NCBI GenBank assembly: GCA_965243105.1
Contig: CBDEUC010000001.1
Span: forward strand, 186,001 to 250,000
Direction of reading: 5' to 3'
DNA: 64,000 nucleotides
Source: WLWS01 sp965243105
GTDB taxonomy: Bacteria; Pseudomonadota; Gammaproteobacteria; Eutrophobiales; Eutrophobiaceae
Shown here: piece by piece, positions 1 to 8,417 of the stretch
Numbering within the stretch: position 1 is the first letter of the stretch
How the letters are laid out: the number at the start of each line of letters is the position of its first letter
Program-made: the position numbers and the translations under genes
Notes under the pieces: generated by a model
What the model was told of the DNA's origin: nothing
The model's database searches: none
The model's input: only the letters and a program-made list of their open reading frames with translations

Positions 1-127
1 GAAAAGCCGGTTCGGTCTTTTCCATCGCCTGGCTCGCTTCGGCCTTTACAACCGGGTTTGTCTGGCAGGCAAAAAGTGCCGGTAAAAGCATAAGAATAGT
101 AAGAATTCTTAATGATATTCGATGCAT
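1..127 (-). CDS. N-terminus of a small lipoprotein (partial)
   Basis: Only the first 42 codons lie in the window; the gene runs off the left edge. The start ATG (complement of 125-127) has a strong AGGAGG ribosome-binding site about 4 bases upstream. The translation opens with a short basic n-region, a hydrophobic stretch and the lipobox LFAC, with the acceptor cysteine at residue 21, so the product should be exported and lipid-anchored. After the cysteine it becomes hydrophilic and Ala/Glu/Lys rich. The family cannot be recognised from this fragment. Confidence 0.75.
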   Translation of the reverse strand, partial: MHRISLRILTILMLLPALFACQTNPVVKAEASQAMEKTEPAF

Positions 128-354
128 ATCTCCTCCTGGGTAATACGTACCGTGTTGCTGAGATTTTCCACCACCGGCCCATGATACCTTTTCTACCTGC
201 AATGTGGAGCCAGCGGGCAAAAGAAGGGCGGGTGAAACTGCGTTTTATCGCACCGGGGACGAATTCCATCGCTGAATGTGCGTATTTCGGCTAATATCCA
301 TGTATCGTCGTGTTTCGATCGTGCCGGGCAATACATAACGAAAAGGTCAGTGTC

Positions 355-1503
355 ATGGTAAGACTGGTTTATCTCCTGCTTGGAATTGTGCTACTGGGTG
401 GCTGTGCCACGACAGGGAATATCACTTCCCTGACTCATGAGCAGGTAGACTGGTTGCTGAGCGGTCGCGCCCTGGACGGTGTTGAAATAGACTGGCAGGA
501 TCTTCCCGAAGAACGCATCCTTTATTTGAATCCCGAAATGCGCAGGTACGCCGAGCATGCCGTTGATGGCTACGAAGGCAGGGACCGCGTGACGGCGCTG
601 GTCAGCGCCCTGATCGGTAGCTCGGGACTGGCGCTGAGTTACGATGCCCATGCTACCTATACCGCCGAAGAGGTATTTGAGCACGGACGGGCAAACTGCC
701 TGTCTTTTACAAACCTGTTTATCGCCATGGCACGTTACGTGGACATGGATGCGCAATACAACGAGGTGGATGTACCGCCAATCTGGGACATGCGCAGCAA
801 CAACACCCTGGTACTGAACAAGCACATCAATGCCATGGTAACCAGGCAGCAACGCTTCAGGCATGTTATCGACCTGAATGCAGAGGAGTACGAGCAGCAT
901 TACGAGCAAAGGAATATTGACGACAGCCTCGCGCTTGCCCAGCACTACAATAACAAGGCCATGGGCTACCTCATGGACAGCGATTACTCCGAGGCCTTGC
1001 GCTACATGGTGAAAGCTATCGAGATTGAACCGGGAATATCGTTCCTGTGGAACAACCTCGGTTCGCTGTACCGGCGCGCCGGTAACCGGCAGGCAGCCGA
1101 GCTGTCCTATATCGCAGCAATTGATAGTAACGAGGACGACCTGGTCGCAATGAGCAACATGGCGAGGCTTTACCGGGACAGCGGAAAAATAGAGCTCGCG
1201 CTTTATTACGAGGAAAAAGCGGAAGCCTACCGCATGCAAAACCCCTATTTCCTTTACAACATTGCGCAGAAAGCGTTTATACAGCGAGATTATGATAGTG
1301 CCCTTGCGCACATTGACGACGCGATCGGCCGTTATGATAAGGAACATCGATTCTTCTTTTTAAAGGGTGCGATTCTCGAACGAACCGGCAGCAACCAGGA
1401 AGCCTACACCCATTTCAACAAGGCCCTGGAACTGAGTTCCAATCACGCACAGCAGGCCCGTTACCGAAGAAAAATGGATCGCCTTAACGACAGCAATTCC
1501 TGA
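355..1503 (+). CDS. TPR lipoprotein with transglutaminase-like domain
   Basis: The product is a 382-residue predicted lipoprotein. I start at ATG 355, not at the earlier in-frame start at 310, because 355 follows an AAGG ribosome-binding site and puts the hydrophobic stretch and lipobox LGGC (Cys17) right at the N-terminus. Residues about 95-165 look like a transglutaminase-like cysteine-protease fold: a Cys in GRANCLSF at about residue 115, followed by a KHINAMV histidine. From about residue 185 to the end there are repeated TPR helices (NNKAMGYL, LWNNLGSLYRRAG, MARLYRDSG). Such proteins are usually periplasmic scaffolds or peptidases; the substrate here is unknown. It is the first of a series of TPR proteins on this strand. 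Confidence 0.75.
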   Translation: MVRLVYLLLGIVLLGGCATTGNITSLTHEQVDWLLSGRALDGVEIDWQDLPEERILYLNPEMRRYAEHAVDGYEGRDRVTALVSALIGSSGLALSYDAHATYTAEEVFEHGRANCLSFTNLFIAMARYVDMDAQYNEVDVPPIWDMRSNNTLVLNKHINAMVTRQQRFRHVIDLNAEEYEQHYEQRNIDDSLALAQHYNNKAMGYLMDSDYSEALRYMVKAIEIEPGISFLWNNLGSLYRRAGNRQAAELSYIAAIDSNEDDLVAMSNMARLYRDSGKIELALYYEEKAEAYRMQNPYFLYNIAQKAFIQRDYDSALAHIDDAIGRYDKEHRFFFLKGAILERTGSNQEAYTHFNKALELSSNHAQQARYRRKMDRLNDSNS

Positions 1504-1579
1504 AACGGTTCACTGTTCCGTACCAGGCCAGTTTTTCTATTACCCGCAGCAGGCTATATCCCGATAACGCTTGATCACC

Positions 1580-2548
1580 ATGGACAATGTCGACTGGGAT
1601 GCCTACTGGCGAAATGCCGAGTCCTCTGCAGCCCACCTGGATGGGGGACCGCAGGACGATGCACTGGAAAAGTTCTGGCGGCAATTTTTTACGGAACAAA
1701 TCGCTTCCCTGGATAAGCCGTGCTCCCTGCTTGATATTGCCTGTGGTAATGGCGCAGTACCCAGGTTTGCGCTTTCCAGCAGCAGGCAGCTGGACGCAGC
1801 CGCCAGCATATATGGACTGGATGATTCCCTCGCCGCGGTCAAGGAAATGGTGCGGCGTGACAGCACGCTTAATGGAATAGCTGCGCCAGTCAGCCAAATG
1901 CCGTTTAGTGATGATACTTTCGATATCGTGACAAGCCAGTTTGGGATTGAATATGCGGGTAAAGACGGTTTTCCCGAGGCTATTCGAGTGCTCAGGCCAG
2001 GTGGTAGTTTTAGCGCAGTTCTTCACCTTGAGAACGGGGCGATTTACCGGGAATGTCAAATCAACCTGCAGGCAATCGAGTCGTTCAGGCATTCCAGCTT
2101 ACTTGAACATTTTGCCAGCCTGTTCCAGGTTGTCGTAGTGGATGCAGCAATAACAACGAAATCGCAGGTGCAGTCCTGTGACAGGCAGTTTGCAGCTGCG
2201 GTTGCAGCAACCGAGCAGGTGTTCGCAAGCCGCGGTAAAGCGGTTGCCTCGGGTACCCTGTTCAAAATTTACGAGGATATCGGCCACATGTATTCACGGC
2301 TCAGGTCATACAGGCCGAGCGAGTTGCTCGAGTGGGTCGAGGTTATGCAAAGTGAGCTGCAGACCTACGCGGGACGTATGTCCTCCATGCTTGACGCTGC
2401 ACTGGATGATGCCGCACTCGGCGACCTGTTAAATGATCTGCGGCAGCTCGGCATGTCTGTCACCAGTGAATCCACGCTCGAATTTGGCCCACAGGCACAG
2501 CCATCAGCGTGGGTTGTTCAGGCAGAGAAAGCAGGGTCCAGCGGCTGA
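1580..2548 (+). CDS. class I SAM-dependent methyltransferase
   Basis: A cytoplasmic protein of 322 residues. Motif I of the Rossmann-fold methyltransferases is clear (LLDIACGNG, about residues 48-56), followed by an acidic motif II region (YGLDDS) and the motif IV/post-motif area FDIVTSQFGIEY and LRPGGSF. This matches the Methyltransf_11/25 type that methylates small molecules. The C-terminal third is helical and not informative on substrate. ATG 1580 is chosen; an in-frame TTG at 1571 is possible and neither has a clear ribosome-binding site. It lies 77 bp after the TPR lipoprotein and 78 bp before a TPR-sulfotransferase, so co-transcription is plausible. Confidence 0.8.
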   Translation: MDNVDWDAYWRNAESSAAHLDGGPQDDALEKFWRQFFTEQIASLDKPCSLLDIACGNGAVPRFALSSSRQLDAAASIYGLDDSLAAVKEMVRRDSTLNGIAAPVSQMPFSDDTFDIVTSQFGIEYAGKDGFPEAIRVLRPGGSFSAVLHLENGAIYRECQINLQAIESFRHSSLLEHFASLFQVVVVDAAITTKSQVQSCDRQFAAAVAATEQVFASRGKAVASGTLFKIYEDIGHMYSRLRSYRPSELLEWVEVMQSELQTYAGRMSSMLDAALDDAALGDLLNDLRQLGMSVTSESTLEFGPQAQPSAWVVQAEKAGSSG

Positions 2549-2626
2549 TAATTATCTCCAGATTCCGATTGATCATTGGATCGAGGCGGGGCAAACTCTG
2601 CGCACTTGTTGACGGAAGATACTGTT

Positions 2627-4639
2627 TTGCAATCTTCAAATTCCATTCCTGAAAATATCGAGGCCAGGCTTTCGAGTATCGAGGCCCTGTTGTCGAGCCA
2701 GCCTGCCAATGCAGAGGCGGAAGCGAAGGCATTACTGGAAGAAGCCCCCGGCCAGGAAATGGCCATGCTGTTTCTTGGTATTGCGCGGCGCCTGCAGTCT
2801 CGCTTCGCTGAAGCGACCGAGGTGTTGCAGGACCTGGCCGACAAGTGTCCCGATGCGCCGCTGGTGCATCTTCAGCTTGGCCTCGCACAGGCGGAAGACA
2901 AGCGCACGGAAGCGGCAGAGCATACCCTGCGCCGCGCAATAGAAATCAAGCCTGATTTTGCCGATGCCTGGCTGGCCCTTGCAGATCTGCTGACCAGTGC
3001 CAACAAGCAGCAGGAAGCCCACGAAGCATTTTCACACTACGTTGTTCACGCGGAAAGCTCTCCACACCTGCAGCAGGTAAAGACGGCTATCGCGCAGGGG
3101 CATTACAAGGAGGCAGAGAACTTCCTGCGCACTTACCTGCAACAGCAGGGTAGCGACGTGGTCGCTATATGCATACTCGCGGAACTCTCGGAAAATGCTG
3201 GAAGAATCAACGAGGCTGAGGCCTACTTTCGCGAATGCCTGGCGCTGGCGCCAGGCTACGGCCGAGCGCGTCATAACTATGCCGTGGTCCTGCTGCGTAA
3301 AAACAGGGCTGCTGCCGCGCTGGCTGAAATCAAAACACTGCTCGCCGCAGATCCGCACAACCTTGATGCGAAGAAGCTTGCTGTTGCAGTTCATGTACGC
3401 CTGCGCCAGTACCAGCCGGCGATTGAACTGTGCGAAGACATCCTGGAAACCAACCCCAATGAACCGGCTACCTGGACAAGCCTCGGGCACGTGTTGAAAA
3501 CGGTGGGTCGACGTGACGATGCCATTGACGCCTACCGCAGGGCAATAAACCAGGCGCCACAATACGGCGAACCGTGGTGGAGTCTTGCCAACCTGAAGAA
3601 TTTCCAGTTCGAGGACGAAGAGTTGCAGGCACTGCGGGGCATGGGCGATAAGGAACTGCCCGTGACCGACCTGGTTAATATCCAGTTTGCCACTGCCCGT
3701 GCACTGGAAAACAGGGGGCAATTTGAAGATTCGTTCCGCTTCTACGAAGCTGCTAACAGGCTTCGGGTGGAAAACTTTCCCTATGATTCGTCAGCCATGT
3801 CGAAGCATGTATCAAGATCGCTGCGGTATTTCAGCGCGGAGCAGCTGGAGGCGCTTTCAAAGCAGGGCTTTGAAGCGAAAGATCCGATTTTCATCGTGGG
3901 CTTACCACGTTCCGGTTCTACCCTTGTGGAACAGATCCTCGCCAGTCATTCACAGGTAGAAGGTACCATGGAGTTAATCGACATACCGGGTATCGCGGGA
4001 TTTCTGAATAACTGGAGCACGTCAAATGGTGGTCTCGGCTATCCCGAGGCGCTTTCAGAAGTGGAGGTGAGTGCGCTCAGGGAAATGGGTGAGAGTTACA
4101 TCAGGCAAACCAGGGAGCAACGACAGCTCGACAGGCCTTACTTTATCGATAAGCTGCCCAACAACTGTGAACACGTGGGACTGATTCACCTGGTTCTTCC
4201 CAATGCTCGAATTATTGATGTTCGCCGTCACCCAATGGCCTGCAGTTTTTCAGTTTTCAAGGAGCATTTCTCAAGCGGGCAGAATTTTGCCTATCGCCTT
4301 GAGGACATAGCACGATACTACCGGGACTACGTCACGCTCATGGCGCATTTCGATGAAGTGCTTCCAGGTCGCATTCATCGCATCATGTATGAAAACCTGG
4401 TGGAGGATACGGAAAAGGAAGTACGTGCGCTGTTAAAATACTGTGGCCTGGATTTCGAAGAACAGTGTCTCGAGTTTTATAATAACCAGCGTGCGGTCAG
4501 TACGGCGAGCTCGGAACAGGTCAGGACCCCCATTTACAGGGAAGGGCTCGATCACTGGCGTAACTACGAAAGCTGGTTAGCACCCCTGCGATCGGAACTG
4601 GATGAGCTGGTGGAATCCTACGAATCAAGGCTGCATTAG
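2627..4639 (+). CDS. TPR-sulfotransferase fusion (copy 1)
   Basis: About 670 residues. The first 380 or so residues are stacked TPRs (for example PLVHLQLGLAQAEDK, ATWTSLGHVLKTVGRRDDA). The rest is a PAPS-dependent sulfotransferase: the 5'-phosphosulfate loop GLPRSGSTLVEQ at about residue 425, a VRRHPMACSFSVF segment matching the 3'-phosphate-binding region at about 530, and a TASSEQVRTPIY block near the end that recurs in its paralogues here. No signal peptide, so probably cytoplasmic. The acceptor is unknown; TPRs suggest a protein or peptide partner. The start is uncertain: TTG 2627 has GGAAG about 9 bases upstream, while the open frame reaches TTG 2576. Confidence 0.85.
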   Translation: MQSSNSIPENIEARLSSIEALLSSQPANAEAEAKALLEEAPGQEMAMLFLGIARRLQSRFAEATEVLQDLADKCPDAPLVHLQLGLAQAEDKRTEAAEHTLRRAIEIKPDFADAWLALADLLTSANKQQEAHEAFSHYVVHAESSPHLQQVKTAIAQGHYKEAENFLRTYLQQQGSDVVAICILAELSENAGRINEAEAYFRECLALAPGYGRARHNYAVVLLRKNRAAAALAEIKTLLAADPHNLDAKKLAVAVHVRLRQYQPAIELCEDILETNPNEPATWTSLGHVLKTVGRRDDAIDAYRRAINQAPQYGEPWWSLANLKNFQFEDEELQALRGMGDKELPVTDLVNIQFATARALENRGQFEDSFRFYEAANRLRVENFPYDSSAMSKHVSRSLRYFSAEQLEALSKQGFEAKDPIFIVGLPRSGSTLVEQILASHSQVEGTMELIDIPGIAGFLNNWSTSNGGLGYPEALSEVEVSALREMGESYIRQTREQRQLDRPYFIDKLPNNCEHVGLIHLVLPNARIIDVRRHPMACSFSVFKEHFSSGQNFAYRLEDIARYYRDYVTLMAHFDEVLPGRIHRIMYENLVEDTEKEVRALLKYCGLDFEEQCLEFYNNQRAVSTASSEQVRTPIYREGLDHWRNYESWLAPLRSELDELVESYESRLH

Positions 4640-4656
4640 TGGTCACTGGAGATGAC

Positions 4657-5139
4657 ATGATGTTAAAGACAAAATTATCGATATCCCTCGTATTTTCGAT
4701 ATTCCTGCTGCTGGTCCCCGGTGTGCAGGCGCAGGAAGATAAGGCCGACAGCTGGAAAGGCCTCAGGCAAATGATGAGCCAGGGCCAGTTTAACGCGGCT
4801 GGCCTTGACCAGCTTAGCGAGGAGGAATTGCGCCAGCTGGATCGATGGATCCTCAATTTTATTGCCCATGAATCTGAGCAACTTGTCAAAAAAGACAAGA
4901 AAATCAGGGAAATACAGCAGACCGGTGTAAAGAGAAAAATCAAGGGCACCTTCAAGGGTTGGTGGGGCAAAACCATTTTCACGCTGGACAATGGCGAGGT
5001 CTGGCAGCAACGGCATACCAACAAGTACTCAATTACCCTGGAAAGTCCGCAGGTGGAAATCAAGAAAAACCTGTTCGGCTTTTACGAGATGACCATCGTT
5101 GAAACCGGTCGTCGAGTGGGTGTCACGCGACTAAAATGA
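4657..5139 (+). CDS. exported protein of unknown function
   Basis: I do not recognise a family. The 160-residue product starts at ATG 4657, preceded by GGAG, just after the stop of the TPR-sulfotransferase; an upstream GTG at 4639 overlaps that stop but would bury the signal peptide. Residues 1-27 form a Sec signal peptide ending VQA|QED. The mature part has an acidic/Gln-rich helical first half and a C-terminal half with beta character (KIKGTFKGWWGKTIF, DNGEVWQQRHTNKY) resembling a small beta domain that reports on a surface or cell-wall ligand. It ends 2 bp before a terminator hairpin, so it closes this operon. Confidence 0.7.
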   Translation: MMLKTKLSISLVFSIFLLLVPGVQAQEDKADSWKGLRQMMSQGQFNAAGLDQLSEEELRQLDRWILNFIAHESEQLVKKDKKIREIQQTGVKRKIKGTFKGWWGKTIFTLDNGEVWQQRHTNKYSITLESPQVEIKKNLFGFYEMTIVETGRRVGVTRLK

Positions 5140-5141
5140 TA

Positions 5142-5160
5142 CCCCCGCAGGGGGCATTTT
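5142..5160 (+). terminator. rho-independent terminator after 4657 gene
   Basis: CCCCC (5142-5146), a GCA loop and GGGGG (5150-5154) form a short G:C hairpin followed by a weak T-rich tail (CATTTTGTT). It lies directly after the exported-protein stop and separates the sulfotransferase operon from the TonB receptor promoter. The tail is imperfect, so the strength is uncertain. Confidence 0.55.
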
Positions 5161-5202
5161 GTTGTAAGAAAGTAACGTTAGTTTTCCTACCTTATTCAGT
5201 GC

Positions 5203-5231
5203 TTTACCTTATACCTAACTAGGCATATACT
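5203..5231 (+). promoter_or_regulatory. predicted sigma70-type promoter of the TonB receptor
   Basis: TTTACC (5203-5208) and TATACT (5226-5231) are separated by 17 bp, close to the sigma70 consensus in sequence and spacing. They sit about 90 bp upstream of the receptor ATG. No better pair was seen in this 183-bp gap. Confidence 0.5.
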
Positions 5232-5242
5232 CGCGCCCATGG

Positions 5243-5273
5243 GTTATAGAAGAGGGGTAGTTGTTTCTATAAC
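5243..5273. promoter_or_regulatory. inverted repeat in the 5' leader of the TonB receptor
   Basis: GTTATAGAA (5243-5251) and TTCTATAAC (5265-5273) are perfectly complementary 9-mers around a 13-base loop. The element starts 12 bases downstream of the predicted -10, so it would either form a hairpin in the mRNA leader or act as an operator just after the transcription start. The trigger is unknown. Confidence 0.5.
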
Positions 5274-5322
5274 ACAACAATAATTAGTCGTAAAAAGCAG
5301 TAACAAGTATGGGAGAAAACTT

Positions 5323-8300
5323 ATGTTTGAACTGAAACCGCTTTCGGTTGCGGTTCAGCGCGCGTTGTCCACTGCAGCAATTGCAGCGACAGTCGTGGCG
5401 CCGTCCGTAGCCCAGGCACAGGAAGATGAAAAGGGAGTCGTAGAAGGAGTCGCCGAAGGAGTCGGTGGTGTTATCAAGGGAATTCTCTCGGTTCCAGGCG
5501 CAGTAGCCAAAGGTATCCTCGGTTCAGGGGATGAAACCATTGAAGAGGTTGTTATCACCGGTTCACGTATTGCGACCGATGCTAACCTCACCACATCCAG
5601 CCCGGTTAGCATGATTCGACCAGAGGAACTGCAGGCACGTGGTATTACACGTGTTGAAGATCTTCTCAACGACCTGCCATCCATTACGCCGGAATTCACA
5701 GCCAACGAAGCCAACGGTGCTACCGGTACAGCGACCATCGACTTGAGGGGTCTCACCTCTGATCGAACCCTGGTCCTGACCAACGGCCACCGAATGGGTT
5801 TTGGTGACGTGTTCCAGCTGGCGCCGGATATCAACCAGGTACCTGGTGCGCTTATCGAGCGTATTGACGTCCTGACCGGTGGTGCTTCTTCAACCTACGG
5901 TTCTGACGCTATGGCCGGTGTTGTTAACTTCGTAATGAAGAAAGACTTCGAAGGCCTGCAGATTGATTACCAGTATTCCGGATTCCATCACAACAATGGC
6001 TCTGATGCAGTGGTCGCAGCAGCCCAGGCAAGTAACTTTGAATTTGCCGAAGGCAGTTCATGGGACGGCGGCGGTCATGACGTTAACGTGACCTTTGGTG
6101 TCAACAGCTCCGATGGTAAAGGCAACATCACCGGTTATCTCGGCTATCGCCAGATTAACGGTGTAACACAGTCAGAACGTGACTTCAGTGCCTGTGCTAT
6201 TGATGATGCTGATGGACCTTTCGCCTGCGGTGGTTCTGCCACATTGCCGACTGGCCTGATCTCGGATTTTGCCGGTACTTACTTCACCGTACAGGGTGAC
6301 CAGTTTGTACCCTGGGACTTCCAATTCTACAACTACGCACCTCTGAACCACTTCCAGCGTCCTGACGAACGCTACACTGCCGGACTGTTCTCTCACTATG
6401 AAGTGAACGAGCATTTCGAAGGTTATGCAGAGTTCCAGTTCATGAGTGACAAGACAAACGCACAGATTGCGCCTTCCGGTGCTTTCTTTGTCACCAGTAC
6501 CCTGAACTGTGACAACCCGCTGCTATCAGCCCAGCAGTCTGCCGCAATCGGCTGTTCCGCAGCTGACATTGCTGCAGGTAACAGCGTGCCTTACTACATT
6601 GGTCGTCGTAACGTTGAAGGTGGTCCGCGTAATGATGATATTGAGCATACATCATACCGACTGCTGTTCGGCGCTCGTGGTGAGATTAACGATGAGTGGA
6701 GCTATGATGCATTCGCCAACTTCTCACGTACCGACCTGACCGAGCTTTACAACAATGACCTGTCTACCACGCGTATTACCCGTGCACTGAACGTCGTGCC
6801 CGGACCTGGTGGTGCACCGACTTGTTCTTCGGTCATTGACGGTAGCGATCCGAACTGTGTGCCATGGAATATTTTCACAACCGGTGGCGTTAACCAGAAC
6901 CAGCTGAACTACCTGTTCATTGACCTGCATGCGCAGGGTGACCTGAAACAGGACCAGTATGTAGCCTATGTTTCCGGTGACCTGACCAACTACGGTCTTG
7001 TTAGCCCGATGGCAGAGGACGGCATGCAAATCGTTCTTGGTGGTGAATACCGAGACGAGCGCATGGTTTACCAGCCTGACCAGGGTTACCAGAGTGGTGA
7101 TGGTGCTGGCCAGGGTGGTCCGACCGCAGCAGTATCTGGTGGACAGGACATCACGGAGTTCTTCGTGGAAGCGCAGATTCCGCTGGCACAAAACCAGGAC
7201 TGGATCGAGTCATTGACGCTGGATGTTGGCTATCGCTATTCCGATTACAGCACCGGTATCAATACCGACACCTACAAGTTCCAGGGCGAATACACCCCGA
7301 TCTCGGGCGTCAAGTTCCGTGGTGGTTACTCACGTGCGATGCGTACAGCAAACATTCGTGAGCTGTTCGAGCCACAGAACCTGGGTCTCTGGGCTGGTGT
7401 TGACCCATGTGCTGGCGCTACTCCGGTTCAATCTGCGGCACAGTGCGCCAACTCCGGCGTTACCGCTGCCCAGTATGGCAACATTCCACTGAGTCCTGCC
7501 GGTCAGTACAACGCGACTTTTGGAGGTAACCCGAACCTCGAAGCTGAGAAGTCCAACAGTTTCACCGCGGGTATCGTGTTGACACCCGATCAACTGCCTG
7601 GATTCCAGATGAGCGTCGACTACTGGAGTATCGAGATTAAGAATGCTATCGATACGGTCGCGCCGGAATTTGTTGTGACCCAGTGTGGTGTCACGGGTGA
7701 CCCGCAGTTCTGTAACCTGGTTAATCGTGCTCCGACAAACGGTAACCTCTGGATTGGTAGCAGCACATCGGCACCAAATGTTGTGTCAACTGATGTCAAT
7801 ATTGGCTTCTTTGATACATCAGGTATTGACGTCCAGGCCAGTTACGCTTTGGAAATCCCAAATAACTACGGTAGTTTGGATTTCACCATGCGTGGCACCT
7901 GGGTAGAAACCTGGAAAGAGCAGCCAACACCTGGAGGAGCCATCAACGATTGTGGTGGTAACTTTGGTGGTGCCTGTCAGCGTCCACGACCGGAATGGCG
8001 TCATACCCTGACATCCACCTGGACCACACCATGGGACATGGTATTCACTGCATCCTGGCGTCATATTGGCGGCGTGGATGACTTCCAGGGCAACGAGCGT
8101 GATGCAAGTTCCGAGAACTACATGGACATGTCACTTTCCTACACACCTCAGTGGGTAGGTATTGGTGAAACCACGCTGAACATTGGTGTTAGTAACGTGT
8201 TTGACAATGACCCACCGATTAATGGATTTTTTAACAACATTTCCACATTCGGTAACGGTAACACTGTTCCAGGCCTCTGGGACACCATGGGTCGTTACAT

Positions 8301-8328
8301 GTTCTTTGGTGTTAGCCAGAAGTTCTAA
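5323..8328 (+). CDS. TonB-dependent outer-membrane receptor
   Basis: The product is 1001 residues and takes up a ligand across the outer membrane using TonB energy. A Sec signal peptide ends near residue 32. Residues 36-70 are an unusual Gly/Val-rich extension. The TonB box EEVVITGSR is at 74-82, the plug follows (VEDLLNDLPS, STYGSDAMAGVVNFVMKK), and the rest is the beta-barrel, closing with terminal Phe (FFGVSQKF). Start ATG 5323 follows GGGAGA. The length and architecture fit the large receptors that marine gammaproteobacteria use for carbohydrates, peptides or siderophores; the ligand cannot be read. It is monocistronic, between a promoter and a strong terminator, and flanked by TPR-sulfotransferase and TPR-oxygenase genes. 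Confidence 0.95.
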   Translation: MFELKPLSVAVQRALSTAAIAATVVAPSVAQAQEDEKGVVEGVAEGVGGVIKGILSVPGAVAKGILGSGDETIEEVVITGSRIATDANLTTSSPVSMIRPEELQARGITRVEDLLNDLPSITPEFTANEANGATGTATIDLRGLTSDRTLVLTNGHRMGFGDVFQLAPDINQVPGALIERIDVLTGGASSTYGSDAMAGVVNFVMKKDFEGLQIDYQYSGFHHNNGSDAVVAAAQASNFEFAEGSSWDGGGHDVNVTFGVNSSDGKGNITGYLGYRQINGVTQSERDFSACAIDDADGPFACGGSATLPTGLISDFAGTYFTVQGDQFVPWDFQFYNYAPLNHFQRPDERYTAGLFSHYEVNEHFEGYAEFQFMSDKTNAQIAPSGAFFVTSTLNCDNPLLSAQQSAAIGCSAADIAAGNSVPYYIGRRNVEGGPRNDDIEHTSYRLLFGARGEINDEWSYDAFANFSRTDLTELYNNDLSTTRITRALNVVPGPGGAPTCSSVIDGSDPNCVPWNIFTTGGVNQNQLNYLFIDLHAQGDLKQDQYVAYVSGDLTNYGLVSPMAEDGMQIVLGGEYRDERMVYQPDQGYQSGDGAGQGGPTAAVSGGQDITEFFVEAQIPLAQNQDWIESLTLDVGYRYSDYSTGINTDTYKFQGEYTPISGVKFRGGYSRAMRTANIRELFEPQNLGLWAGVDPCAGATPVQSAAQCANSGVTAAQYGNIPLSPAGQYNATFGGNPNLEAEKSNSFTAGIVLTPDQLPGFQMSVDYWSIEIKNAIDTVAPEFVVTQCGVTGDPQFCNLVNRAPTNGNLWIGSSTSAPNVVSTDVNIGFFDTSGIDVQASYALEIPNNYGSLDFTMRGTWVETWKEQPTPGGAINDCGGNFGGACQRPRPEWRHTLTSTWTTPWDMVFTASWRHIGGVDDFQGNERDASSENYMDMSLSYTPQWVGIGETTLNIGVSNVFDNDPPINGFFNNISTFGNGNTVPGLWDTMGRYMFFGVSQKF

Positions 8329-8354
8329 GCAATACCTTGTAACTTGTTGTACCC

Positions 8355-8387
8355 GAAACGGCGGACCCAGGTCCGCCGTTTCTTTTT
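8355..8387 (+). terminator. strong rho-independent terminator of the TonB receptor
   Basis: GAAACGGCGGAC (8355-8366) pairs perfectly with GTCCGCCGTTTC (8371-8382) around a CCAG tetraloop, followed by five T. A 12-bp stem with a T-run makes this the best terminator in the window. Confidence 0.9.
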
Positions 8388-8417
8388 CCAGGGCTCGATT
8401 TATACTCACATTTCTCC

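Noticed and set aside
391..1347. Long open frame on the minus strand opposite the TPR lipoprotein
   Set aside because: It has no ribosome-binding site and no family motif, and it overlaps a gene with clear domains; antisense openness is common in this codon usage.
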